Source: Clostridiales bacterium (lineage in GTDB: Bacteria > Bacillota > Clostridia > Oscillospirales > Oscillospiraceae). Taken from it: 12,565 bases of DNA. Shown here in pieces: positions 5,596-12,565 of this stretch (position 1 is its first letter; the number at the start of each line of letters is the position of its first letter). Location of the stretch: NCBI GenBank assembly GCA_012728025.1, contig JAAYFX010000226.1, forward strand, positions 1 to 12,565, read 5' to 3'. A model generated the notes under the pieces. The model was given only the letters and a program-made list of their open reading frames with translations, searched no databases and was not told the origin of the DNA. Made by a program: the position numbers and the translations under genes.

Positions 5596-7434
5596 TCAGG
5601 CGGAAGGCTCGTCAAACTGACTGTTATACAGCTCCGCATAAAAGCCGCCTTCACGAAGCAGTTCTGAATGATTGCCCCGCTCTATTATCTCACCGTCACG
5701 CATAACAAGGATAAGGTCTGCACTTTTTATTGTGGACAATCTATGGGCAATTATAAAGGAGGTACGCCCTTCGGTAAGCTTTTCCATAGACCTTTGTATT
5801 TGAAGCTCCGTACGGGTATCCACAGAGCTTGTGGCTTCGTCCAGTATGAGAAGGGGAGCGTTTTCTATAATGGCTCGGGCAATGGTGATAAGCTGGCGCT
5901 GACCGGCTGAAACACCGGCATTGTCGCCCAAAATCGTATCATAACCATTAGGAAGGGTGCGAATATAATGGTGAAGCCCTACGGCTCGGCAGGCACTTTC
6001 CACCTGCTCATCTGTTATGCCCTCCATGCTGTAAATAATATTTTCCCGTATGCTACCTTCAAAAAGCCAAGCATCTTGCAAAACCATGCAAAACTGGTCA
6101 CGGACACAGCTTCGGGTCATTTTGCGGGAAGGTATGCCGTGTATAAGAATTTCGCCGCTATCCGGCTCATAAAAACGCATAAGAAGGTTCACGATGGTGG
6201 TTTTTCCGCTGCCCGTAGGCCCAACAATGGCGATTTTCTGGCCGGTTGTAGCCAAGGCCGAAAAATTGCGTATGACCTGCTTTTCCGGTGTATAGCCGAA
6301 GCAGACATCCCGAAACTCAACCCGACCCTGAGATTTATGGCTGGTAACAGCGCCCTGCTCCTCGGGAGAAAGCTCCTCCTCGTCCAAAAACTCAAAGACC
6401 CTTTCTGCCGCTGCCGCCGTTGACTGAAGCCCTGTAAGAGACTGGGCAAGCTGGCCGAGAGGCTGGGTGAAAAGCCTTATATATATCATGAAAGCAATTA
6501 TTACGTCAAAGCCCATTCTGCCGTCCATAACAAGCATGGCACCTGCTATACATACAGCGGCATAGCCGAAGTTACCCACAAAACCCATAAGAGGCATCAT
6601 AATTCCTGAAATAAACTGGGATTTCCATGCGCTTTCAAAAAGCTTGCTGTTTATCTCTGAAAAAACCTTTTCGGACTGCTCTTCACCGTTATAGGCTCTT
6701 ACGATATTAAGGCCGGAGTAAATTTCCTCAATATGTCCGTTTATGCTTCCTAGCTGTTTTTGCTGGCGAACAAAGTATTTTTGCGACCTTGCCATTATAA
6801 TAGCCATTAGGGCAAAGCTTAGTATTGTGGAAAGCACCGCCACAAGAGTTAAAATAACATTTGTATAAAGCATCATGATAAGAGAGCCGAAGAAAAGGGC
6901 AAAGGCACTTGTAAGCTGGCCTATGCTCATGTTAAGGGTTTGGCCTATGGTGTCCACATCGTTTGTGACACGGCTTAAAACATCGCCATAGCTAACCTTA
7001 TCGAAATATTTCAGCGGCAGACGGTTTATTTTGCCGCTTATCATATCACGCATGGTAAAGCTTAGTCTTTGAGTAACAGTTGCCATAATAAAGCCCTGAG
7101 CATAGGAGCATAAGGCCCCAAAACCGTAAAGAAAGGCAAGGTTTAGACAAACTTTTCCTACGGCGGCAAGGTCAATGCCGATTTGTCCGCCGCATTTAAG
7201 GGATGCTGTAACCCCCTCTTCAATCAGCTTTGCAATCTGACGAAGCTTGTCGGGGCCTATAATGGTCATAACAGCACCTACGGCAGAAAGAAGAAGGGCT
7301 GCTATAATAGCGGGCAAATAGGGCCTTGAAAAATGCAAAAAGCGCTTGAGGACAGCCTTGAAGTTTTTTGGCTTTTCAATAGGCCGTTTCGACCTCGGGC
7401 CATGGCCTGAGCGGTGTTCTCTTTTGTTATCCAT
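5596..7434 (-). CDS. ABC exporter half-transporter, catalytically complete subunit of a heterodimeric multidrug-type exporter
   Basis: A 612-residue TMD-NBD half-transporter. A basic N-terminal extension (1-35) precedes six membrane helices (about 38-335) and the ATPase domain: Walker A GPTGSGKTT (405-413), Q-loop Q453, signature VSAGQ (508-512), Walker B with catalytic Glu533 (ILDEATSSVD) and switch His564 (IIAHR). Walker B and His are canonical, but the signature has Ala in place of the usual Gly. This fits the partner of a degenerate subunit, as in the LmrCD, BmrCD, EfrCD and TM287/288 type. I chose ATG at 7432-7434: a GGAGGAG site lies about 8 bases upstream, and the start overlaps the partner stop by 8 bases (ATGGATAA). 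An upstream in-frame ATG at 7542 would add 36 residues translated from partner-gene sequence. Substrate is unknown; drug, lipid or peptide export are possible. Confidence 0.9.
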   Translation of the reverse strand: MDNKREHRSGHGPRSKRPIEKPKNFKAVLKRFLHFSRPYLPAIIAALLLSAVGAVMTIIGPDKLRQIAKLIEEGVTASLKCGGQIGIDLAAVGKVCLNLAFLYGFGALCSYAQGFIMATVTQRLSFTMRDMISGKINRLPLKYFDKVSYGDVLSRVTNDVDTIGQTLNMSIGQLTSAFALFFGSLIMMLYTNVILTLVAVLSTILSFALMAIIMARSQKYFVRQQKQLGSINGHIEEIYSGLNIVRAYNGEEQSEKVFSEINSKLFESAWKSQFISGIMMPLMGFVGNFGYAAVCIAGAMLVMDGRMGFDVIIAFMIYIRLFTQPLGQLAQSLTGLQSTAAAAERVFEFLDEEELSPEEQGAVTSHKSQGRVEFRDVCFGYTPEKQVIRNFSALATTGQKIAIVGPTGSGKTTIVNLLMRFYEPDSGEILIHGIPSRKMTRSCVRDQFCMVLQDAWLFEGSIRENIIYSMEGITDEQVESACRAVGLHHYIRTLPNGYDTILGDNAGVSAGQRQLITIARAIIENAPLLILDEATSSVDTRTELQIQRSMEKLTEGRTSFIIAHRLSTIKSADLILVMRDGEIIERGNHSELLREGGFYAELYNSQFDEPSA

Positions 7435-9190
7435 TGGCCAGCTCCTCCTCTGAAAGCTGCGAGAGGGCAATCTCCCTGTAAACCTCGCAGTCTTGCATAA
7501 GCTCCTCATGCCTGCCGGAGCCAACAAGATTACCTTCCTCAAGCACGATTATGCGGTCGGCATCCCGCACAGTGCCGATACGCTGGGCGACAATAAGGCA
7601 GGTTGTGCCGGAAAGCTCGCTTTTTATAGCTTTGCGAAGGTTTTTATCCGTCTTAAAATCCAAAGCGGAAAAACTATCGTCAAAAATAAATATTTCAGGC
7701 TCACGGCAGATGGCACGAGCAATGGAAAGCCGCTGTTTTTGCCCGCCGGAAACATTCGTTCCCCCTTGTGAGATGGGAGCGTCATAACCCTCCGGCAAAG
7801 TCTCAACAAAATCCGAGGCTTGGGCGATATATGCCGCTCTTTTAATATCTTCAAGGCTGCTTTCGCCCCTACCACTATCACCGTAGGCCACGTTTGAGGC
7901 AACAGAACCCGTAAAAAGTACAGAGCGCTGAGGGATATAGCCAAGCTTTTCACGAAGTTGCTTTAGGGGATAGCTGCGCACGTCAATTCCATCCACCATA
8001 ACCTGCCCCTCACTTACGTCATAAAAACGGGGGATAAGGTTTATAATGGTGCTTTTTCCACTTCCGGTAGAGCCGATAAAGGCAACAGTTTCACCCTGAT
8101 GAGCCTTAAAACTTATATTGCGGATTACATAGTCCTCGGCATTGGGGTATTTAAAACTGACATTTTTAAACTCCACCTCACCGAGGCCGGAGGTGCTTAT
8201 GTAAAAATCGCTGCCGTCCGTTACGGAGGCGGGAGTTTCCAAAACCTCGTTTATACGCTTTGCAGAAACCAAAACTCTGGGAATCATAATAAAAATCATG
8301 GTGAGCATTACAAAAGAAATTACAACCTGCATGGCATACTGAGAAAAAACCACCATATTTGAAAAAAGCACAAGCTTATCCGCCATGCCGGCGCCTTCTA
8401 TAAGAGTTGCCCCTATCCAATAAACAGAAAGGGTAAGCCCGTTCATAACAAGGCTCATGCAGGGAAACAAAAGAGCGGTTGTACGGCTTGTGAAAAGATG
8501 CAGAGAGGTAAGCTCACGATTGGCAAGGTCAAACTTTCTTTGCTGATAGCCCTCGGCGTTATAGGCCCGCACCACCCGCAGGCCTGTAAGGTTTTCACGG
8601 GTTACACGATTTATGGAATCCGTCATCTCCTGAATACGCTTAAATCTGGGGATGATAAGCAGGGAAATTCCCGTAATGAGCAGCAGGAGAAAAAGGATAA
8701 AGCCCCCTGTGGCCATAGTCCATTCATAACCCTTGCCGGAGATTTTTAATACAGCCCACACAGCCATTATGGGAGCCTTAATCATAACCTGAAGTCCCAT
8801 GGCAATAAGCATCTGAACCTGATTGATGTCATTTGTGGAGCGGGTAATAAGACTAGGCGTTGAAAACTTGTTTATTTCCCCAAGAGAAAAAGATTGAACC
8901 TTTGAAAAAACCGTAAAACGCAGCCGCATGGAAAAGGCGGCGGCTATACGGGCGGCGAAATAGCCGACGATAATAGAGGCGGCAATAGAGCCGCCGGCGC
9001 AAAGGAGCATCTTGCCGCCGGAGCGCCATATGTCTGACATACGGCTTCCTTCAGTCATAATTGTTGTTGTTATTTCCGACATGAAATCCGGCAGGCGAAG
9101 CTCCAGATATACATTGACGGCCACGAAGGCCGTGCTGATAAGCGCCATAAGCCATTCTTTCGGTGACATATGTTTTAGTAGCTTTAACAT
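7427..9190 (-). CDS. ABC exporter half-transporter, degenerate-site subunit of the heterodimer
   Basis: A 587-residue TMD-NBD protein with six membrane helices in about residues 12-305 and an ATPase domain from about 338. It has Walker A GSTGSGKST (373-381), Q421, and a canonical signature VSGGQ (480-484). Walker B ends in Asp504-Asp505 (FIFDDSFSALD), so the catalytic Glu is replaced by Asp, and the switch His is replaced by Gln536 (IVAQR). The site formed by this subunit's Walker motifs and the partner's VSAGQ should therefore hydrolyse ATP poorly. The other site, which uses the partner's Walker motifs and this subunit's signature, should be active. That asymmetry is diagnostic of heterodimeric exporters. 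It is the first gene of the minus-strand set, with AAAGGAT just before the ATG and promoter candidates in the 300 bases upstream. Its TAA overlaps the partner start. Confidence 0.92.
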   Translation of the reverse strand: MLKLLKHMSPKEWLMALISTAFVAVNVYLELRLPDFMSEITTTIMTEGSRMSDIWRSGGKMLLCAGGSIAASIIVGYFAARIAAAFSMRLRFTVFSKVQSFSLGEINKFSTPSLITRSTNDINQVQMLIAMGLQVMIKAPIMAVWAVLKISGKGYEWTMATGGFILFLLLLITGISLLIIPRFKRIQEMTDSINRVTRENLTGLRVVRAYNAEGYQQRKFDLANRELTSLHLFTSRTTALLFPCMSLVMNGLTLSVYWIGATLIEGAGMADKLVLFSNMVVFSQYAMQVVISFVMLTMIFIMIPRVLVSAKRINEVLETPASVTDGSDFYISTSGLGEVEFKNVSFKYPNAEDYVIRNISFKAHQGETVAFIGSTGSGKSTIINLIPRFYDVSEGQVMVDGIDVRSYPLKQLREKLGYIPQRSVLFTGSVASNVAYGDSGRGESSLEDIKRAAYIAQASDFVETLPEGYDAPISQGGTNVSGGQKQRLSIARAICREPEIFIFDDSFSALDFKTDKNLRKAIKSELSGTTCLIVAQRIGTVRDADRIIVLEEGNLVGSGRHEELMQDCEVYREIALSQLSEEELANG

Positions 9191-9214
9191 AGAATAATCC
9201 TTTCGGGAAAATAG

Positions 9215-9261
9215 GTCGGCGGGCGCTAAAAAAACAGAGAAAGCAAGCCCAAAAGACCGAC
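9215..9261 (-). other. Possible leader hairpin in the ABC operon 5' region
   Basis: GTCGG (9215-9219) can pair with CCGAC (9257-9261), and GGGC (9221-9224) with GCCC (9247-9250), separated by an asymmetric internal loop. The pairing lies between the probable start of transcription and the first ABC gene. It is weak and has no terminator-like U-tract after the closing stem; the U-run is in the loop. A regulatory role is speculative. Confidence 0.2.
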
Positions 9262-9268
9262 AAATTTA

Positions 9269-9296
9269 AGTATATACAAGCAATTTTTAATGTCAA
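9269..9296 (-). promoter_or_regulatory. Probable sigma-A promoter for the ABC exporter operon
   Basis: On the minus strand a perfect -35 TTGACA (9296-9291) is followed after 16 bases by TATACT (9274-9269). Transcription would begin near 9262, giving a leader of about 70 bases before the ATG at 9190. The near-consensus match at the right distance makes this the best candidate in the gap. Confidence 0.62.
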
Positions 9297-9324
9297 CCAT
9301 TTAAGATGTATTAAAATTAAATTT

Positions 9325-9354
9325 ATTGTAAATTGTATTATGAGTTTTCGACAA
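9325..9354 (-). promoter_or_regulatory. Second promoter candidate or operator region with ATTGTA repeats
   Basis: On the minus strand TTGTCG (9354-9349) and TACAAT (9330-9325) are 18 bases apart, a usable though weaker promoter. The same place carries two direct copies of ATTGTA on the plus strand (9325-9330 and 9332-9337), which could be a binding site. The rest of the 304-base gap holds no gene that I can support. Confidence 0.3.
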
Positions 9355-9419
9355 TAAAAACTGCCCTAAGATAAATCCGAAAAGAGATTTTGTTGATGTT
9401 TTTCCTGCCATAATTCTGT

Positions 9420-9448
9420 TTGATAAAACCTAAAGGCTGTGCTATACT
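9420..9448 (+). promoter_or_regulatory. Sigma-A promoter for ddl-murF
   Basis: TTGATA (9420-9425), a 17-base spacer and TATACT (9443-9448), with TG one base before the -10 (extended -10, TGCTATACT). Transcription should start near 9455, about 40 bases before the ddl ATG. AAGGAGG (9481-9487) gives a strong ribosome binding site 7 bases from the start codon. Confidence 0.75.
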
Positions 9449-9494
9449 TAGCGGTATATTTTCAGGCGTTAAGTAGCATCAAGGAGGCTTTTAA

Positions 9495-10529
9495 ATGAAC
9501 ATAGTGGTTTTGTGCGGAGGTTTAAGCGTTGAGAGGGACGTTTCCATAACCAGTGGAACAATGGTGGCCAAGGCATTGCGTGAAAAGGGGCATAGAGTTG
9601 TTTTAATAGACTCATATTTCGGATACCCCGAGCACTATGAAAAGCCGGAGGAAATATTCCAAAGGGAACAGAAAAACGAAATTGTTCTTGTGGGTCAAAA
9701 TGAGCCAGACCTTGAAAAGGTGAAGGCTTCACGGAAGCAAAAGGGCAGCGGGGTTCTTGGAGATAATGTGCCGGAAATCTGCCTTGCGGCGGATATTACC
9801 TTTCTTGCCCTCCACGGAGAAGAAGGGGAAAACGGCAAGCTTCAGGCTTGCTTTGACATATTGAGCATAAAATACACTGGCTGCGGTCATCTGGGCAGCG
9901 CCCTTGCCATGAATAAAACAATAACAAAACATCTTTTATCCTGCGAGGGCATATTAACCCCCCGTGGCATAACAGTATATAAGGGGCAAGGCCCCTACGA
10001 GGATGTGGGCTTTCCCTGTGTGGTAAAGCCCTGCTCAGGCGGCTCCAGTGTTGGCACTTCCATAGTAGGCAGCCGTGAGGATTACGAAAAGGCGCTTAAG
10101 CTGGCCTTTAAGTATGAGCGGGGCGTAATAGTTGAGCGGTACATAAAAGGCAGGGAGCTGACCGTCGGCGTTATTGATGGAAAGGCAATGCCGGTTATAG
10201 AGATAATCCCCAAAGAGGGCTTTTACGATTATAAAAACAAATATCAGACAGGGGCGACGGAAGAGATTTGCCCCGCTGACATAGGAGAAGAAAAAACCAA
10301 AGAGATACAAAGGCTAAGCGAGAGAATAAGCGAAACCTTGATGCTGGAAACCTATTGCAGGGCGGACTATCTCATGGACGAAAAGGGCGACATTTATTGC
10401 CTTGAAGCAAACACCCTTCCGGGGATGACCCCCACAAGCCTTTTGCCCCAAATGGCAAAGGCACAGGGCATGGATTTTGGCGAGCTTTGCGAGCTTATTA
10501 TAGAGGTATCCTTAAAGAAATACCAATGA
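9495..10529 (+). CDS. ddl: D-alanine--D-alanine ligase
   Basis: A 344-residue ATP-grasp ligase that joins two D-Ala using ATP to give the dipeptide for peptidoglycan precursors in the cytosol. Motifs are the N-terminal GGLSVERDVS with Glu13, HGEEGENG (107-114), YTGCGHLGSALAMNK (127-141), the ATP-binding K178 with the SGGSSVG loop (181-187), the omega loop FYDYKNKY (243-250), R289/D291 and the metal-binding ELEAN-type segment CLEANTLPGM (302-311). The Tyr-containing omega loop is that of ordinary Ddl, not of VanA/VanB D-Ala-D-Lac ligases, so no vancomycin resistance is implied. The region between residues 40 and 100 is longer than in E. coli DdlB and resembles Lachnospiraceae enzymes, from memory. 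It has a strong promoter and ribosome binding site and is followed 40 bases later by murF, its metabolic successor. Confidence 0.96.
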   Translation: MNIVVLCGGLSVERDVSITSGTMVAKALREKGHRVVLIDSYFGYPEHYEKPEEIFQREQKNEIVLVGQNEPDLEKVKASRKQKGSGVLGDNVPEICLAADITFLALHGEEGENGKLQACFDILSIKYTGCGHLGSALAMNKTITKHLLSCEGILTPRGITVYKGQGPYEDVGFPCVVKPCSGGSSVGTSIVGSREDYEKALKLAFKYERGVIVERYIKGRELTVGVIDGKAMPVIEIIPKEGFYDYKNKYQTGATEEICPADIGEEKTKEIQRLSERISETLMLETYCRADYLMDEKGDIYCLEANTLPGMTPTSLLPQMAKAQGMDFGELCELIIEVSLKKYQ

Positions 10530-10569
10530 GTATGCTCAAAGTTAAAGCTACCTCGAAAGGAAAGGCTAT

Positions 10570-11931
10570 ATGAAAAACCTTAGCATAGAAAATATCCTCT
10601 CTGCAGTGAAAGGTAAATATCTTGGGGATGAAAAGCTTTTTGAAAAAAAAATCAGCTTTGTAACCACAGATAGCCGCAAGGCAGAGGAGGGCTGTCTTTT
10701 TGCCGCTATAAAAGGCGAGCGAAGCGACGGGCATGACTATATTGAAAAAGCTTTGGAAATGGGCGCCTTATGTGCCATTGGAGAAAAAGCGCCAAAAAAA
10801 AGTGGACTGCCTGTCATCCTTGTTGAAAATACAATAGAGGCCCTTGGAGATTTGGCAGGCTTTTATCGTGAGCAACTCCAAATCCCGATTTTAGGTATAA
10901 CGGGAAGCGTGGGGAAAACCACAGCCAAGGAAATGTGCGCTTCTGTGCTGTCCCAACGTTTTAAGCTGCACAAAACCGATAAAAACCTTAATAATGAGCT
11001 GGGAGTTCCCCTGACCTTGTTTGGAATTAATGAAGACCACCAGCTGGCAGTGGTGGAAATGGGCATATCCCATTTTGGCGAAATGGGAAGGCTGGGGGAA
11101 ATAGTCCGCCCCGACATGGCTCTTTATACCGCCATCGGAGCCGCTCATTTGGAGTTTTTGGGAGATTATGAGGGGGTTCTTCGGGCAAAGTCCGAGATGC
11201 TGGAGTTTTTGCCCCCCAAGGGCAAAGTTTTCATAAACGGCGATGACGGAACCTTGAAGAAACTTAAAAGTGACAGGGAGATTATTTCCTTCGGCCTTTC
11301 GGCGGGTTGCCAAGTAAAAGGGGAAAACATAGTCCATGAAAGCCTTGATGGAACAGCCTTTGACATTGTCAGGGGCAACAGGCGGATACCGGTTAGGATA
11401 AATGCCTACGGCACACATCTTATCTCCGCTGCTTTGGGAGCTTCCGCTGTTGCCATGAGTTTGGGATTGACAGACGAGGAAATAGCCAAGGGCATTTCGG
11501 AGTACGCCCCCGTAGGCAGCCGAAGTGCCGCTGTTATGACAGATAAAATAACAATAATAGACGATTGTTATAACGCAAACCCAAGCTCGGTTTGCTCTGC
11601 CATTGATTCACTGGCGGGGCTTTCCGGCAGGCTTGTCTGCATATTGGGAGACATGGGTGAGCTTGGGGCAGATGAAGAAAAGCTCCATTATAAGGTAGGA
11701 AGCTATGGAGCAAAAAAGGGCATACATCGGCTTATCGCCTGTGGAAAACTTTCTAAAAATACCGCCGAGGGAGCAAGGGCGGCGGGATGCCCAGAAGTTT
11801 TTTATTTTGAAAACAAGGCAGACCTTAAAAAAGAACTTTCTGCTCTAATCGCAGAGGGCGACAGGGTTTTAGTAAAAGCCTCCCACAGTCAGGCCTTTGA
11901 GGAAATAGTAGGCTGGCTTAAGGAGCTGTAA
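10570..11931 (+). CDS. murF: UDP-N-acetylmuramoyl-tripeptide--D-alanyl-D-alanine ligase
   Basis: A 453-residue Mur ligase that adds D-Ala-D-Ala to UDP-MurNAc-tripeptide with ATP, the last cytosolic step of the precursor before MraY. Domain 1 contains TDSR (33-36) for UDP-MurNAc binding. The central ATPase has GITGSVGKTTAKE (109-121), KNLNNELG (138-145), EMGISHFGEM (163-172) and the Lys in RAKSEM (K207), which is probably the carbamylated residue. The C-terminal domain has DDCYNANPSS (331-340), LGDMGELG (359-366) and VKASHSQAFE (435-444). The length is normal for the family. GAAAGGAAAGG lies just before the ATG. It follows ddl by 40 bases with no terminator, so the two should be co-transcribed, and the product of ddl is its substrate. 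A strong hairpin terminator follows. Confidence 0.96.
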   Translation: MKNLSIENILSAVKGKYLGDEKLFEKKISFVTTDSRKAEEGCLFAAIKGERSDGHDYIEKALEMGALCAIGEKAPKKSGLPVILVENTIEALGDLAGFYREQLQIPILGITGSVGKTTAKEMCASVLSQRFKLHKTDKNLNNELGVPLTLFGINEDHQLAVVEMGISHFGEMGRLGEIVRPDMALYTAIGAAHLEFLGDYEGVLRAKSEMLEFLPPKGKVFINGDDGTLKKLKSDREIISFGLSAGCQVKGENIVHESLDGTAFDIVRGNRRIPVRINAYGTHLISAALGASAVAMSLGLTDEEIAKGISEYAPVGSRSAAVMTDKITIIDDCYNANPSSVCSAIDSLAGLSGRLVCILGDMGELGADEEKLHYKVGSYGAKKGIHRLIACGKLSKNTAEGARAAGCPEVFYFENKADLKKELSALIAEGDRVLVKASHSQAFEEIVGWLKEL

Positions 11932-11954
11932 ACTCAAACCATACAGCTCAAGAT

Positions 11955-12000
11955 AAAAGTAAGGGCTTCGGAAACTTTAGCTTCCGAAGCCCTTACTTTT
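11955..12000. terminator. Bidirectional intrinsic terminator after murF
   Basis: A perfect 19-bp inverted repeat (11955-11973 with 11982-12000) closes an 8-base loop. The stem includes AAGGGCTTCGGAA and ends in TTTT on each strand. It lies 23 bases after the murF stop and 57 bases beyond the stop of the convergent reductase gene, so it should serve both. Confidence 0.9.
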
Positions 12001-12057
12001 AATTTCAACTTATAAATACACCATGGATGTAACCTTGGCAAAACTTATACAGCGAAG

Positions 12058-12565
12058 TTAGACCTTTGCCTTTTCAGCCTCAGAGACAAGCTCTGCCATA
12101 AGCTTTGAGATAAGGTCTTTTGAAAAATCGTCCTTAAGTTTGCCTTCTGAGTCAAACTTATTGTGGGCAGACATTATAAAAACCTCGGGCTTGTTCAGGG
12201 GCTTTGCATCTAAAATAACGCAAGTCTGGCGCAGATGATTTTGGGCACGAACTCCGCCAAAGATGCCCATTGAGGCGCTGATTATAGCAAGGGGCTTGCC
12301 CGCCAAAGGCTTTATTTCACCTCTTGAGAGCCAGTCCAAAGTGTTTTTCAAAACACCGGAAATGGAATAATTGTATTCCGGAGTGGCAATTAAAACAGCG
12401 TCCGCCCCGCTAATTTTTTCCTTAAGCTCTTTAACTGCCGCAGGCTCGCCCTGAGCTTCCACATCCTCATTGAAAAAGGGGATGCTACTAATGTCTGCAA
12501 TTTCAAGCTCTGCATTTTCAGGTAAAAGTCCCGAAGCTGTTTTAAGAGCGGCGGTGTTGTAGGAC
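12058..12565 (-). CDS. NADPH-dependent FMN reductase family flavoprotein (partial, cut by the window edge)
   Basis: The frame stays open from the TAA at 12058 to the right edge, giving 168 visible residues; the true start lies outside the window. The visible protein begins SYNTAAL, which fits the end of the flavin-binding GSLRxGSYN loop, so about 12-15 residues are missing. The flavodoxin-like signature PEYNYSISGVLKNTLDWLSR is intact (12406-12347). GGVRAQNHLRQ and an LDAKPLNKPEVF segment follow, as in the YieF/ChrR-like quinone, azo or chromate reductases. A GTG at 12460-12462 lies within conserved sequence and should not be taken as the start. The enzyme should bind FMN and reduce small acceptors using NAD(P)H in the cytosol; the physiological substrate is not predictable. 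It converges on murF and shares its terminator. Confidence 0.9.
   Translation of the reverse strand, partial: SYNTAALKTASGLLPENAELEIADISSIPFFNEDVEAQGEPAAVKELKEKISGADAVLIATPEYNYSISGVLKNTLDWLSRGEIKPLAGKPLAIISASMGIFGGVRAQNHLRQTCVILDAKPLNKPEVFIMSAHNKFDSEGKLKDDFSKDLISKLMAELVSEAEKAKV

Noticed and set aside
7435..7542. Longer start for the second ABC gene at 7542
   Set aside because: The extra 36 residues are translated from the partner gene in another frame and look unlike a transporter N-terminus. ATG at 7434 has GGAGGAG.
9227..9253. Tiny leader ORF (TTG start, 8 codons) before the ABC operon
   Set aside because: No ribosome binding site and a TTG start. Such short frames are expected by chance.
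9495..10529. Vancomycin-resistance type D-Ala-D-Lac ligase
   Set aside because: The omega loop carries the FYDYKNKY form of ordinary Ddl, and no vanH, vanX or vanRS genes are nearby.
10891..11418. 175-codon open frame antisense to murF
   Set aside because: It lies wholly opposite a well-supported murF, has no recognisable domain and no ribosome binding site worth noting; treated as a shadow.
12460..12462. GTG as start of the flavin reductase
   Set aside because: Conserved family sequence continues in frame upstream to the window edge, so the gene is simply truncated.
1..12565. CRISPR arrays, insertion sequences, tRNA or rRNA genes, prophage genes
   Set aside because: No regularly spaced repeats, transposase motifs, cloverleaf or rRNA-like sequence was seen. 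The window is almost fully accounted for by chromosomal genes.

Overview
The window looks like chromosomal DNA from a strictly anaerobic, low-to-moderate GC member of the Clostridia, probably Lachnospiraceae-like. This rests on strong AAGGAGG-type ribosome binding sites, sigma-A-like promoters, a Lachnospiraceae-style Ddl with a long region between residues 40 and 100, a minimal SufB/SufC (SMS-like) Fe-S pair, and a zinc-ribbon / DUF5685 / J-domain trio that I recall from Clostridia. Taxonomy is inferred from protein style, not from a search. TGA is used as a normal stop by several genes (ddl, the second ABC gene, the DUF5685 gene), so the standard bacterial code applies.

Layout. (1) 43-1745, minus strand: a two-gene Fe-S cluster scaffold operon, sufC-like ATPase then a short sufB-like scaffold, ending in a strong hairpin terminator at 43-78. 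(2) 1746-1994: a divergent AT-rich promoter region. (3) 1995-3605, plus: a beta-CASP metallo-beta-lactamase-fold protein, probably an RNA-processing nuclease, starting with TTG. (4) 3614-3649: a bidirectional terminator between convergent units. (5) 3652-9190, minus: a tightly packed set read right to left. It holds two ABC exporter half-transporters (heterodimer with one degenerate ATP site), a small membrane/zinc-ribbon protein interrupted by an in-frame TGA, a DUF5685-type protein, and a J-domain protein with a Cys-rich hydrophobic tail. (6) 9191-9494: a divergent regulatory region with good sigma-A promoters in both directions. (7) 9495-11931, plus: ddl and murF, which make D-Ala-D-Ala and attach it to the UDP-MurNAc-tripeptide. 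(8) 11955-12000: a perfect 19-bp bidirectional terminator. (9) 12058-12565, minus: a flavin reductase of the NADPH-dependent FMN reductase family, cut by the right edge.

Most genes are ordinary housekeeping. The part most deserving attention is the trio downstream of the ABC exporter (5560 to 3652). All three proteins are Cys-rich or chaperone-like and of unknown role, and two are translationally coupled. The DUF5685 protein carries two Asp-rich motifs that resemble, by eye, those of head-to-head isoprenoid synthases. The first gene of the trio is split between its membrane and zinc-ribbon halves by a single in-frame TGA.
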